A model generated the notes under the pieces. It saw nothing but the letters and a program-made list of their open reading frames with translations. It had not been told where the DNA came from and made no database searches. A program made the position numbers and the translations under genes. A DNA stretch of 64,000 nt from Henckelia pumila (lineage: Eukaryota > Streptophyta > Magnoliopsida > Lamiales > Gesneriaceae). Positions 33,684-46,218 of this stretch are shown here, in pieces (within the stretch, counting starts at the first letter, position 1; the number at the start of each line of letters is the position of its first letter). The stretch is taken from contig NC_133122.1 in NCBI RefSeq assembly GCF_033568475.1, forward strand, positions 144,245,361-144,309,360. The letters run 5' to 3'.

Positions 33684-36600
33684 ATGGCTGACGAGAGTCA
33701 CGGTAGTGTTGGCCAGGGAGGTGGTCATCATCATCGTCGCCATCATCATCAGAATGATCAACATCGTCCTCATGAGGGTCGACGTCGCTATACTATTAAT
33801 AAGTTTATGCAGTTAGGACCGAAACCCTTAGTGGGAGGCGAGAATCCTGAACAAGCTAGAAGCTCGATGTCTAAACTTGAGAGCACGTTCCGAGCTTTCG
33901 AGTGTACTGAGGAGCAGAAACTAGAAGTTCTAGAATTCGTTCTAGAGGATAGAGCACGTTTTTGGTGGGATGCCAAGGTTGCTCAGGCACGTACTGAGAG
34001 AGGACAGGTGACTTGGGGGGATTTCTGTCGGGAGTTTCAGAAATTGTATTTTCCTCCGGCTGTTCCCAAGAACGATCTATGGAATTTCTTACTTTGAGGC
34101 AAGGATCAATGACTATTGATCAATATCAGCAACGATTTCTTGAGAGTGATGCATCGATGTATGATATCTTTTTACAAGGCCTGAACCAAGATATCTACTC
34201 TCAGGTTGTCGTCTGTGATGACCCGGTGTCTTATGAGACTTTGGTGAACCGTTGCCGTCTTGTGGAGACCAGCAACAGGCGTGGACAGTTGATGATGCCA
34301 GCACAGCCTAGTGGATTTATTGAGCCTCGAGCTCAATCTGTTGTGTCATCTGTACCTACGTCTTCTTCTACTCCTACTACTTCGTCTGGTTCTCGTGGTT
34401 CACGAGGTACTTTCCGCTTTGGGAAGAAGAAGAAGAAGGAGGAGTTTTGTAGCCACTGTGGTGGGAAGCATCCTGCAGCTTCATGTCGGAGAGCTACTGG
34501 GGCGTGTTATATTTGTGGTCAGCAGGGACATCTGCGGAGAGATTGTCCTCAGCGTATGGGTTCTGCTAGTGGAACAGGATCCCAGGTTGGATCTCAGGCT
34601 TCTACTTTTCCACGTCAGCAGCCAGCACCACAGAGTTCTTCTGGTTTTCGTCCCCAGACTCAAGGGCAGGTGTTTGCTCTGTCTCAGGAGCAGGCTACTG
34701 AGGGAAGCGATCTCATGTTGGCAGGTAACTTCTTGTTATGTGGTATTCCTGCACTTGTATTAATTGATACTGGAGCATCGCATTCCTTTATTTCTAGTCG
34801 CTTCGTTAAGAGACATAGATTACCTTATGTATCTTTAGATATGGATTTAGTTGTATCTACTCCGTTGGAGCAGGAGGTAGTAACTAAGAGTCTAGTGATG
34901 GGTTGCCTTCTGGAGTTTGAGGGTAATGTGTTATCGGCTAATTTGATGATATTAGCGAAGTTGGTACTTTTATGGTGAGGGTGCGCGACCTCTGATGCCA
35001 CTTGTTTCGGCTCTGAAGGCATGTCATGTCTTGGAGTCAGGTGGGGAGGGCTACCTCATCTATGCAGTTGATATGTCCATGAGTAGTACGGGTATTGATC
35101 AGCTACCGGTTGTCAGCGAGTTTCCTGACGTATTCCCTGATGACATTCCTGGTTTTCCTCCGGTTCGAAAGGTTGAATTTGGTATTGATCTAGTACCAGA
35201 AACTACGCCTATATCCCGAGCACCTTATCGTCTGGCACCGTCAGAGATGAGGGAATTGAAACAGCAGTTGCAAGATCTGCTTGATAAGGGATATATTCAT
35301 CCGAGTGTTTCTCCGTGGGGAGCACCTGTTTTGTTTGTCAAGAAAAATGATGGATCAATGCGATTATGTATTGATTACAGGCAGTTGAATTGTGTCACCA
35401 TCAAGAATAAGTATTCTTTGCCGCGGATTGATGATCTGTTAGATCAACTACAGGGTACTTCTGTTTATTCGAAGATAGATCTGATATCTGGATACCATCA
35501 GATGCGGGTACGAGACTCAGATATATCTACGACTGCTTTCAGGACCAGATACGGGCATTATGAATTTCTGGTGATGCCATTCGGTTTGACGAATGCACCG
35601 GCAGTCTTTATGAATCTGATGAATCAGGTATTTCGAGATTATCTGGATAGATTTGTCATCGTCTTTATAGATGATATTCTTGTTTATTCTCATGACAAGG
35701 ATGAGCATGCACAACATTTGAGGATTGTTCTACAGACGTTACGAGATAAGCAGCTATATGCGAAATTGAGCAAGTGTGAATTCTGGCTTGATCGGGTAGT
35801 ATTTCTCGGTCATGTGATTTCTAATGAAGGGATATCTGTTGATCCTAGTAAGATAGAGGCAGTGCTGAACTGGTCTCGACCGACGACGGTTGCTGAGATT
35901 CGTAGTTTCTTGGGTCTAGCTGGATATTACCGTCGGTTCATCGAGAATTTTTCACAGTTGGCCAGGCCTTTGACTCAGCTTACTCGGAAAGATGTTACCT
36001 TCATTTGGTCCTCGGATTGTGAGGAGTCGTTTCACGAGCTGCGTAGATGTCTTACTACTGCACCTGTGCTAGCTCTACCTTCTGGATCAGGAGGTTATGT
36101 TGTTTATACTGATGCCTCTAGTCAGGGGTTAGGATGTGTTCTAACACAGCATGGACATGTTATTGCCTATGCTTCTCGACAGTTGAAGACTCATGAGACT
36201 AACTATCCAGTGCATGATCTCGAGTTAGCCGCCATTGTATTTGCGCTCAAGATTTGGAGACATTATCTTTATGGCGAGAAATTTGAGATATTTACGGATC
36301 ACAATAGTTTGAAGTATTTATTCACTCAGGCAGAGTTGAATATGCGACAGAGACGCTGGATGGATCTCCTGAAGGATTATGATTGTGAAATCAAATATCA
36401 TCCAGGTTCTGTTAATCTTACTGCTGATGCCTTGAGTCGGCAGGTGAGACTGTCTGCACTTCAGACTAATGAAATATCTCATATGATTCAAGAGTGCTGT
36501 TCATTGAGTTTTACGCTCAAGAACAAGAAAGGGAGGAATGGGATTCGTTTGTATACTATTCTATCTGAGCCAGTATTGTATTCTCGGATCAGAGATGCTC

Positions 36601-38030
36601 AGATATCTGATGTTAAGATTCAGCAATTGGCACGTCTAGCCAATGGAGTTAATACATCTGGATTCCATTTTCAGGCAGATGGTTTATTGTGTCTATCCAA
36701 TAGAGTGGTTGTACCTAATGTTGCGGAGCTCAGGAATGATATTCTATCTCAAGCTCACAGGAGTCGATTATCAGTTCATCCTGGAAGTATGAAAATGTAT
36801 AAGGACTTGCGAACTAGATTCTGGTGGAAGGGAATGAAGCGAAGTGTGTATCAATTTGTTTCGAGATGTTTGGTTTGTCAACAGGTCAAGACTGAACATC
36901 GACGACCAGGTGGATTACTGCAGAATCTTGAGATTCCCGAATGGAAGTGGGAGCACGTGACTATGGATTTTGTTACCCACTTGCCTTTGACTTCACGTCA
37001 GTGTGATGCTATCTGGGTTGTCGTTGACCGTTTGACAAAATCAGCACATTTCATTCCTTATAACCAGGAGTATTCTTATGATCGCATGGCACGTTTATAC
37101 ATCCAGGAGATAGTGCGATTACATGGGATTCCAGTAAGCATAGTCAGTGATAGAGACCCGCGATTTACCTCACGTTTTTGGGGTAGTTTTCAGCAAGCGT
37201 TGGGTACGACTCTGAGTTTGAGCACTGCGTATCATCCAGAGACTGACGGACAGTCAGAGCGCACTATTCGTACGCTGGAGGATATGCTACGTTCTTCTGT
37301 CATGGACTTTGGTTTATCTTGGCAGGATCAGTTACCTTTGATTGAATTTGCCTACAATAACAGTTATCATCGTAGTATTGATATGGCACCTTTCGAGGCA
37401 TTGTATGGTCGATGGTGTCGTACTCCGTTATTCTGGGATGAAGTCGGGGAACGGCAAGTCGAGGGTCCTGAATTGGTGCAGAAGATTGTAGACAATGTAG
37501 ATTTGATCAAGCATAGGATCAAAATTGCTCAAGATAGACAAGCCAGTTATGCGAATATTCGTCGCAGGCCACTTCAGTTTGAGCCTGGTGAATATGTTTT
37601 TCTGCGAGTATCACCTTTCAAGAAGGTGATGAGATTCGGTGTGAAAGGCAAGTTGTCTCCTCGTTACATTGGGCCTTTCCAGATACTGGAGAAGATCGGA
37701 GATGTTGCTTATCGTTTGGCTTTACCGCCATCTCTTTCCAGTATACACAATGTTTTTCATGTGTCGTTGCTTCGACAGTACATAGCTGATGAATCTCATG
37801 TGATTCAGTCTACTGATATTCAGCTAGAGCCAGATCTGTCTTTTGTTGAACGACCAATCTGTATCCTAGACAGGAAGGAGAAAGTTATTCGGAACAAGAC
37901 TATACCACTTGTGATGGTATAGTGGCAGCGCCGAGGCGTTGAAGAAGCAACTTGGGAAACTGAGAGTCGTATGCAAGTAGAATATCCTGAGTTGTTTGCT
38001 TTGTATTTTTTATTACCATGTAAGATGTAA
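33684..38030 (+). pseudogene. Gag-pol of Gypsy B-plus, disrupted
   Basis: Start chosen at MADESHGS, matching the minus copy. In order: gag with a His-rich N-terminus, zinc knuckle [14 protein letters not shown], protease [12 protein letters not shown] with YRQLN and FIDDILVYS, RNase H ([10 protein letters not shown]), an HHCC-D-D-E integrase ([22 protein letters not shown]) and a C-terminal chromodomain-like tail (GVEEATWE). It would make the capsid and the enzymes of reverse transcription and integration. Damage against the 56819-52359 copy: one base lost near 34066, about 30 nt lost near 34143, about 104 nt lost near 34956 in the post-protease region, and a CAG to TAG stop at 37920-37922 that removes the chromodomain. 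The RT-to-integrase frame 34995-37922 (975 codons) is otherwise open. Confidence 0.93.
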
Positions 38031-38117
38031 TTACCGTTGTTGTAATAAGACATGGTTTGATATTTCATATTGTTATCTTGATTTTTCTTTAGATGTTATT
38101 TCGCGGACGAAATATCT

Positions 38118-38131
38118 AAAGGTGGGGAGAA
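38118..38131 (+). other. Polypurine tract of Gypsy B-plus
   Basis: AAAGGTGGGGAGAA, purine-rich except for one T, directly before the 3' LTR; it would prime plus-strand DNA synthesis. Confidence 0.85.
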
Positions 38132-39567
38132 TGTAGTAACCCAGAAACCATTTTAAGATAATAATATGTTAAACATGATTAAGGGTTGGTATTTAACCAA
38201 TTTCGGAGTGTTATTGGACTTCAAAAGTAAATTTGGGCTTTTTAATTTTGGACCGGATAGTAAGCTCCGATCCTGGATAGTAAGCTCCGATCGGAACGGA
38301 AGCTCCGATCCTGGAACGGAAGTTCCGATCCCCAGCTGCCAGAAATGCTCGATGACTCAGTCGCGAGTTTTGACAAGTGTCGATCATAGAGCAGATCGGA
38401 AGCTCCGATCGTAGATCGGAAGTTCCGATCCTGGCATGGCAGACATGCACACAATGAGCTGGATCGGAAGCTCCGATTCCGAAATCGGAAGTTCCGATCC
38501 TGGCCGAGAAATTTGGCTATAAATAGGGCCGTTCAGAGTTCATTTTCAATTACGAATTCCCGAGTTTCCTTCTTCAGTTATATAGTGTGAGATATACACT
38601 TGAGGGCCCTATCGGTTATAATCGAAGTTCTGGAATAACCAAGTTGTGGTTATAGTCATCCGGGACTAGCGTCTTCAAAGGGCTTACTTCGGACGAAGGT
38701 ATGATTCGGGAATCTATTTAAGTTTTGGGAGTACTTATTAGCTTAGTTAAGGCTTATAGAATTTGTGTAGTGATACGGTGAACTTTTGAATATAGGCTTA
38801 GAACCTAGGATCTACTTTACTTGAACTAGCCTAGAGGTACGTACACATTGACTGAGATTGCCAGCGAGTATACATGTTTATATGTTGCATTTATTTGGCA
38901 TTATTATATGGCATGATGTATGATTTACCATTTTCTATACTCATATGTCATGTGCATATACACATTGAGCCTATACCTTGTTATACCTGATTATAGAGCC
39001 GCTCAGCTCTATACTCGATATTCTGTCACTGAGAGTACCGGGACGGCGGGGGCATTTATGTCTGTCTACTCTGGTGTACTAGACGAGTGTGGTTGCACCC
39101 AGAGGTTGATCCGTGCGGTGGCAGCACTCATATGGCGCCGGTTCTGAGCATGACTTTTCAGATGATCTTTTACCAGTCATCATGTTGCATGCATTATATA
39201 CATATGTTTACTCATGTCTATGTACTGGGCGTTAGCGCTCACGTCCTAGTTGTTATCTTGGACACCCTATTCCATGGGGCAGGTCGCAGGATGGACGGAG
39301 CTGGTAGTTCAAGGCAGGACTAGGGAGCAGGAGCCTTGAGGATTTTATTATACAGCAGGATTCGATATAGCTGTATAATGTTTACTGTTTAAGATTTTGG
39401 TTTGGTTGTATCACTACAGATTTAAGCCTGGATTATATTGCTAAGCTGATATGTAAATTATGGTTAAGTTTCCGCACGTTTTTACTCTGTTAAGTATTTT
39501 GCTGTATTAAGTTTAATGCATGCTATTAGTTGCCAGTTAGTAGGTGATTCCATGCAGGGTCACTACA
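38132..39567 (+). repeat. 3' LTR of Gypsy B-plus
   Basis: Same length as the 5' LTR, with 15 substitutions and no indels by eye. TATA box at 38517-38525. Confidence 0.93.
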
Positions 39568-39832
39568 CAACAGGTGGTTCAGCAAGTGGGTCAGCAGGAG
39601 GGTCCGGGTGAGGGTCCAGGTGAGCAGGACTGGCCGGAGGAAACGTGTCAGGAGCAGCAGAAACAGGTGCCTTGAGACGTTATTGATAAAAAATTAGAGA
39701 TTTATCATTTAAGAGGTGCCCTTCAAATATTATTTAAGAGTTAAAATTAGAACTCTTACACATAAATCTACTCCATGCATGCATCTGCGGGAGCATCTTC
39801 CGTGAACTACCAACATCCCTGCATACAATAAG

Positions 39833-42022
39833 TGTAAGGACCCGATTTTAATATGTTAATTAATTTGTGTGTTACAAATATGTATTATTAAATATCGGTT
39901 TATAGACGATATTAAAATACATATTTTATTTATAGAGCACACAGAAGTTGAAATAACTCGAACCGGGTTAAATTCTAACCCAGAATGAATAAAATAAGAC
40001 ACACATTAAATTAATACATATATAATTAAATAGATATGGATATAGATATAAAGATATATATTACTCTCTCTCTCCTCTAGATTTTTCCATCTTATTCGTC
40101 ATCTATCTGCGTCGTCGTCTTCTTCTTCTTCTTTGTTTTCAAAAGTTTCTCAACACTTTAAATGCTCATATCTTCTTTGTTTTTGGCCGGATTTCGAAAG
40201 TAAATATAGTTCCGGAATCCTCGAGACGTAAGCTTTCTTTTGATACCAATATTTCAAAGCTTCGTGCACGTTCCGTCGAACCCGTTTCCGACCAGCCGCG
40301 TCGTTCCGCCGCCGTGCGTCGCTGGAGTTTAGGGGAAGGTTGTGTCAGTTGTTTAGACCTTTAATTCGAATCTTGGAGGTATTTTCAGTATCCAGGGTTT
40401 CGAATTTTGGGTATTTTGATTCAATTGACATCCGATAATTGATATTTGATTTATTATTGGTTGTAGGTATTATATTGGAGTTGATTGAAGGTATTGACTA
40501 TTTTTCAGAATTTATTTGGGATTAATTTCGAATTTCCAGATTTTTAATATTGGGAATTTTCGAATTTTAGTGTTGATTATTCATTAATGGAGTGTTTAGA
40601 TGCTCTAGAAAATATAAATGCGAATTTTCGAAATTTGTAGGAATTTTCGGAAAAATTCAGATTGTTCTAATTTCAGTATTTTGCCGTTTTAGAGTCGTAT
40701 ATTCGATATTTGGTCATTGATAGGATGTTTTAATATGAAATATGAATTTTAGGATTTATGAGAAATTTTTTTGGAATTACAGATTCTGAAAATTTGGGAT
40801 TGGAATATCCGAGAAATACTTGAGATATTTTCTGTGGTAAATTAAGTGTTGGTTGAGGTACGTATGAGCTGTTGATATTACGACGCCTATAATGGCATGT
40901 AATGATATTAAGTATTTTGTAATGAGTGATAACGTGCTTTATGTGCTTATGTGGATTATATGATTGCATTCACTCATTTACATTGATTGTTAATGTGCTG
41001 ACTTAAGAAATAATCCCTATTTTCTTTTAATAAACTAAATAAATTTCAAATATATTTTTATTTGAATTATTAAGGGATATTCGTCAAATAAGCATGTTAA
41101 CAATTTTTCATAGCACGTTGAGCCTTGACTCCTTTGATTGCTATTGATGTTGATCTATTTAGATGTATTGAGTCATCGATGGAGCGAGTGACATTATTTA
41201 GTGTACTCCTGAGTTAGCACGAGACCGAGCGGGTAGCAACCGTGCTCTCGATGCTACGTACGACACTCCTGATGACAGCATGAGGCCGGACGGGTAGCTC
41301 CTGTCGCCCTCGATGCTACGTGTGTGGATTAGCAGTGATGATTCGAGGTCTGCTGCGTTCCTGGCACAGGTGGCCACTGAGATTATTGTGATACGGTTAT
41401 TTGGACTCCATTTGGTATCCCTTATTCCATTGATACCTGTCACGCATTGCATTGCATTTCATTGCATTGTACATGATTTTATTCATGTCAGTTATATTTG
41501 TCGTAATTTTTCTAGTTCGTCGTACTGGGGTCCGACCCCTGTTTTCGTTTTATGCTGTGGTTATTTGTGTTTCCATAGCAGGTTATCCAGGGGAATTTGA
41601 CTCATCTGGTGGAGCGTCATCTAGTGGTACCCAGTGAGACGAGCGCGGAGTTGAGTTCCCAAATATATGTATATATCATTTTAGCGAGTTTTATATTTGC
41701 CGAGGTGATGCCCTGTGTATCTGTATTGATAGTTTTGGACTTTGTTTTGGAGTTGTTGGTGTGATCGAGCCTTGCCGGCTCTGCATGTGTTTAGTCCTGG
41801 CCAGTGCGGCTATAGGTTTGTAAATTGATGTTGTGTCTCTATTTTCGAGTATATATATTGTTGGTTGTGTTGTACAGGTTTTTGGGATGTCCTATTTACG
41901 AATAAGTCATGCCGAATTTTCTGTAGGCCCAAAACGCAAATTTTTAACTCGTTTTTGTTGTTTACATTAATTAATCATGGTTGTTTGCTCATTAGATATA
42001 AATCAGAACACGGGCCCTTTCA
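39833..42022 (+). mobile_element. Solo LTR 3 (Gypsy-type), TSD ATAAG
   Basis: Starts TGTAAGGACCCGATTTTAAT and ends ACACGGGCCCTTTCA, flanked by perfect ATAAG repeats (39828-39832 and 42023-42027); 2190 bp. Termini resemble solo LTRs 1 and 2 (TGTAAGG-CCCG start) but the body is a different subfamily. It holds a CT-rich leader (40065-40140), a duplicated stretch (GATGCTACGTACGACACTCC near 41249 against GATGCTACGTGTGTGGA near 41311) and the block TGGGGTCCGACCCC near 41526. No internal region is left. Confidence 0.85.
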
Positions 42023-42027
42023 ATAAG

Positions 42028-42310
42028 AGTTTATTATATTCAAGTTAAGATTATTATATTTAAGTTAAGAAAATTAATACAAATTTCAAGTATATCACAA
42101 TTAAGGGTAGAATTCTTACAGTAGCGGAATAGAATATGCGCAACCTGTAACTAAATTAAAATTTGGAATAAAGAAATTAATTAATTAATTAATATACAAC
42201 AAATAATAATATTTTTATAGGTAATAACATATGTTGAGAATTCTATACCACGTGGAAGCACATAGATTCTCCGTAGAATCGCTCCTCGACCGATCTGTTC
42301 ACATACCCGT
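42028..42310. other. Short AT-rich spacer
   Basis: Nothing recognised between the solo LTR and the first LINE codon; the true 5' truncation point of the LINE lies somewhere here, perhaps near 42250-42300. Confidence 0.4.
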
Positions 42311-43207
42311 ATGAAAAATGTCAAGAACAAAAACAAATTTCTTCAATTACTTCACTCTAATTTTCATAATATTGGGGGAAAACTTGGGAAGGTTATTGAG
42401 GTTGATACGGATGATAGTGGGCAGTGTATGGGTAAGTTTGCGCGTGTCCGCATCGTCCGAAAGGTGACTCAACCACTACAAAAGGGATTATGGGTCTCTC
42501 TCGCAGATGAGACTGATAAAGTTTGTATCATATTGCTATATGAACTTCTACCCAATTTTTGTTTTGCGTGTGGAAAAATTGGTCATGTTGTCAAGGATTG
42601 TTTGGATAATAATGCGAACAAGGAGTCATTAAAGTATGGAGCTTGGTTGAAAGCCCCGGGGCATGCAGGTGGAAAAAAATCGTCTTCAATTCGTGCTACG
42701 GAGGCCCCTGTGCAAACCTCTTCTTTATCCCAAGCTACTTCAGAGCCTCCTTCTTTAGCTCTTAAGAGGGGTTTGGGTAAGGAGACACATGAGTTGTCAT
42801 CTAATCTCATTCGGTTTATTTCTGAGAGTGCAATTGGAGAGCATGATCCTCCTGTTTTGGAAATTGTTCAGGAAACACCGATGGATTCTATAATTCACAA
42901 AATTCAGGAAGCTGAGTACCAGAATTCGTCTCATGTTTTGATGATCGTGAAGCCCAAATCTTGTATTGAAGAGCATGATCAATTGAAGACTCATGAGAAT
43001 AATACAAAAGTTAAATGGAAGATATTGGCCAGGGGAAAGGAGAAGGCAAATGTTCAGATCAATGCTACTATCGGTACCAAACCTCTATTGGAAATCACGA
43101 GCGAAGATGCCTTTACTGATGAGACAGGTAGGCATATAGCTAAGAAGGTGAAAACATATCATGAGCCAACGACGGTGTCTGCGATGCAGCACCGCCGATC
43201 ACCATGA
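42311..43207 (+). CDS. LINE ORF1, C-terminal part with zinc knuckle
   Basis: 298 codons open. Residues 20-75 resemble the segment that follows DUF4283 in L1 ORF1 (GKVIEVDTDDSGQCMGKFAR), and residues about 83-96 are a CX2CX4HX4C knuckle (CFACGKIGHVVKDC). The rest is polar and unstructured. The initiator Met is simply the first ATG in the surviving frame, because the real start is lost. It would bind LINE RNA. Confidence 0.8.
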   Translation: MKNVKNKNKFLQLLHSNFHNIGGKLGKVIEVDTDDSGQCMGKFARVRIVRKVTQPLQKGLWVSLADETDKVCIILLYELLPNFCFACGKIGHVVKDCLDNNANKESLKYGAWLKAPGHAGGKKSSSIRATEAPVQTSSLSQATSEPPSLALKRGLGKETHELSSNLIRFISESAIGEHDPPVLEIVQETPMDSIIHKIQEAEYQNSSHVLMIVKPKSCIEEHDQLKTHENNTKVKWKILARGKEKANVQINATIGTKPLLEITSEDAFTDETGRHIAKKVKTYHEPTTVSAMQHRRSP

Positions 43208-43676
43208 GTTGCGTTATCTGGAATGCACGGGGGCTTGGGAACCAACGTGCATTCCGTGAGCTTAAAAGGCTTATTGCCGAGAGAAGCCCAAATTTTATTT
43301 TTATTTCTGAAACTAAGCTGCAAGCTTCATTCTGTAAGAGGTGGAAATATTGGTTAAGTTATGATGGTCATTTTATCGTTGATGCTAAGGGTAGTAGTGG
43401 GAGTCTTATGATTTTATGGAAGCAGGATATTGATATTGATATCAAATCATATTTGCAGGGCCATATTGATTGCATAGTTACTTATAATCATCAAAGATGG
43501 CGTTTCACTGGTTTCTATGGCAATCCGAACAGTAATCTTAGAAAGTTTTCATGGGATTTACTGCGACGGCTGGGAAGTATTCCTGAACTCCTATCGCTGC
43601 CTTGGCTTGTGGGAGGAGATTTTAACGAAATTCTGATTGATCAAGAGAAGAAAGGGGGATCCTACACATCACATAA

Positions 43677-45255
43677 TGGTAGCGCTTAGTCGTGTCGCGC
43701 CCAAATTAACCCAACTCAGATTAACTAAATAAACATGTAGTAGCGAGAGTAGGGATCGTTCCCACGAGAAAAATGAAATTTATTTGTGTTCTTAAAAATA
43801 CTTAAAATAATTAAAAGGGGTTTGTTGGATTTTATAAACTACTATGCAATAACTAAAATAAGGAAGATTAAATAAAGAACGAGACTTGGTATCGGTCGAC
43901 TACACCTTTGAAATTATTCATTCGATCATCGATTCCCTAAAAATAAATAATTCACATTGAATATTCATCATTGGAAATTTAATTCTTGTTTCACCTTAAT
44001 TTTAGTTAACTAGACACCAGCGTTTTAAGTTAACCCTTACCCCATAAATTAACTCAATATCAGCGATTAGATTTAAATCCACGGTAGAATTTAAATGAGT
44101 AAAACTGATAAATCTAGACAACACATGCACCAGCAGATGTTTTTAATCTAGTCAATTGTTGTTCCTACGATTTAACAAATTTAACAGCAGAAAATATTAA
44201 TCATAGTTGCTTCACAAATTAGATGATTCAAACAATTACGGATTTGAATTCTAATTTAGCAATAAATTGTATAGCAAAATCCTAAGGTGATCAATCCTAA
44301 GATCTCACATACAAGCATGACAATCAATCCAAAATAACTCTTAATACTCAATTGGAATTAAACAATAAAAATCAAAATCTCTCAAATAAATAAATTCAAG
44401 GGTTCGTCTTCCTCAACCAAGTATTAAAACTTAGCCACAAATATTCATGAATTTTACAGAAAAATTCATGAAAAAAAAATTAAATCTAAGAAAAGAGAGA
44501 AGAAACCTAGCCGCCAAGAGAATTCTCCAGGCTCTCGCCGTCCAAAACTGATTCCGAATCCTATATGACTCTAAAAATCGAGATATATATTTTAATTAAG
44601 GCTAGAGTCCTTAAAAATAAAAATTCCTAATTTACAGATTTTTTCCCGAACAGACCCGCTCGCTCGATCGGTAGACATTGGCCGATCGAGCGAGACAAAA
44701 TCTTGGACCCTACTGTTTTCACAACTTTTTGGCACCGCTCGATCGGTAGGACTATGCGGATCGAGCGGGCATATTTTGTTTCAACTTTCTGTACGCATCA
44801 CAGCACCTGCGCAGATAGTTCTCTTCTTGCACAAACGCGCAACCAGTCTCCTCAACAGCGCTTGTTCTTGCGCTAACCACAATCTCCCATGCGCAATCGC
44901 GCATAAAATCAGCGCTTGGCATTGCGCAGATCACTAGCCAACATGCGTTGTTCCCATCTTCTGTAGCGCGTTAGCGCATCCTTCTTGTGACCTTCACCAT
45001 GTACAACGCTTCAATATCTTGATCCAAGCCACAACTGTTCCATCTTTTCTTCATTTCTTTCTTTAAGCATGCTACAAACGCAACAACAAAACTCATGGCT
45101 TAACTGCTCCATCATTCTTGTTATCAATTTTTCTCCTCTTTTCCTATATTAATTCAAAGATAATGATTAGGAAGTAAACAATAGATTTAATCAATTCAAA
45201 TTATCCTAATCACACGAATTAACACTAATAAATATAGGAATTTATCATCACATCA
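43677..45255 (-). repeat. 3' LTR of the 43677-50386 element
   Basis: Contains GGGATCGTTCCCACGAG near 43753, two CTCGATCGG hairpin units (44657-44770), and a cluster of GCGC motifs (TGCGCAATCGCGCA near 44892). Confidence 0.9.
44657..44770 (-). repeat. CTCGATCGG...CCGATCGAG units in Athila-like LTR
   Basis: CTCGATCGGTAGACATTGGC followed by CGATCGAGCGAG, then CGCTCGATCGGTAGGACTAT followed by GCGGATCGAGCGGG. Same unit as in solo LTR 2 (29530-29706). The other LTR has them mutated (CTAGATGGGTAGAC, CCAATCGAGCGAG at 49793-49824). Confidence 0.88.
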
Positions 45256-46218
45256 AACTCCCCCATACTTAACCTTTGCTCGCCCTCGAGCAACACAAAA
45301 CCAATAATAAGTTTGAACTCATAATCCATAACAAAAATAACCATGATCTTCACATTTATGCCTCAGGAATAAACTCAATGCATGATCAAGAAAGGCGCTA
45401 AAATGCTAAAAACGGAACAAGTTCAATATCAAGACATTTCAACTAGAGATATAGCCCGAACGTGTGTGTGTGTATGGTCATTAGCAAGTGTCATGCACAC
45501 TTCACAGATCCATTCAATGTAAATCCCCACAACAGCTCAAGTTGCACACCAACAAATCAAATTAAATCATTGAGAAATTTTATAGTATTTTCATTTGTCC
45601 GAGTAATTGCACCCAGTTATCCTCAACTCCGTACATTCTCCTCCATATTTAGCTCTTGGAATTTATAGGACTAGAATTTCAATCCTCATTCCAATGCCTC
45701 CCCTCACCTTACTAACTTCATTCTTTTTTTTTTCTTATTTCCGATTAAGCTCAAAAGGAAGGTTGATAGGCTAGCGACTTCCTAAGACTATCACAAGGCT
45801 CACACGACCTTCACTATGTCATATACAATTCACAAGCCATGACTCATGTGCGCTTAAGAATATTCAAGAACCACATCAAAGTATAATTTGCATTGGATAT
45901 CAAAGTGTTCCAAGGTTAGCAAATCATCTATTTTCAAAAGCATGCAGATATCATCATGGACTAGTGAATTTCAACAGTCAAATTCATCACAAACTATGAG
46001 TTCTAAATTTATTTTTTTTTCAAAAATCCACTAGATTCTCTCAATGACTGGATAAGTCTCTCCCCCATACTTAAAATCTTAAATTGTCCCCAATGTAAGC
46101 AAAAATCTAAAACAAAAAATAAATAAAAACTAAGAATGAAAGAAAATACTCCCTTTGGGTTGCCTCCCAAGCAGCGCCTCTGTTTACAGTCGTCGGCCCG
46201 ACTGTATGTTTCAGTTCA

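Larger units (their letters stand above)
32139..39567 (+). mobile_element. Full-length Gypsy chromovirus, family B (plus copy)
   Basis: The LTRs are 32139-33574 and 38132-39567, both 1436 bp, TGTAGTAACCC...GGGTCACTACA. A PBS (TGGTATCAGAGC, 33579-33590) follows the first and a polypurine tract (AAAGGTGGGGAGAA, 38118-38131) precedes the second. The LTRs differ at 15 sites by my hand count (about 1.0%). Flanks CAGCA (32134-32138) and CAACA (39568-39572) look like a 5-bp TSD with one mutation. Gag-pol is complete in order but broken by a frameshift, two deletions and a stop. With a grass rate of 1.3e-8 per site per year, the LTR difference would mean about 0.4 My; the rate for this plant is unknown. 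Confidence 0.95.
32085..39675 (+). pseudogene. Repetitive Q-V-G-Q coding tail split by Gypsy B
   Basis: Before the Gypsy element (32090-32138) and after it (39573-39675) the sequence repeats a 15-nt unit like GTGGGTCAGCAG, reading in one frame as V-G-Q-Q/H-V-V-Q-Q-E-G-Q and so on. The right part then reads ...EGPGEGPGEQDWPEE... and ends at TGA 39673-39675. One stop (TAG at about 32126) interrupts the left part. It looks like the low-complexity C-terminal tail of a lost protein. I do not recognise the parent gene; another transposon ORF is possible. Confidence 0.4.
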
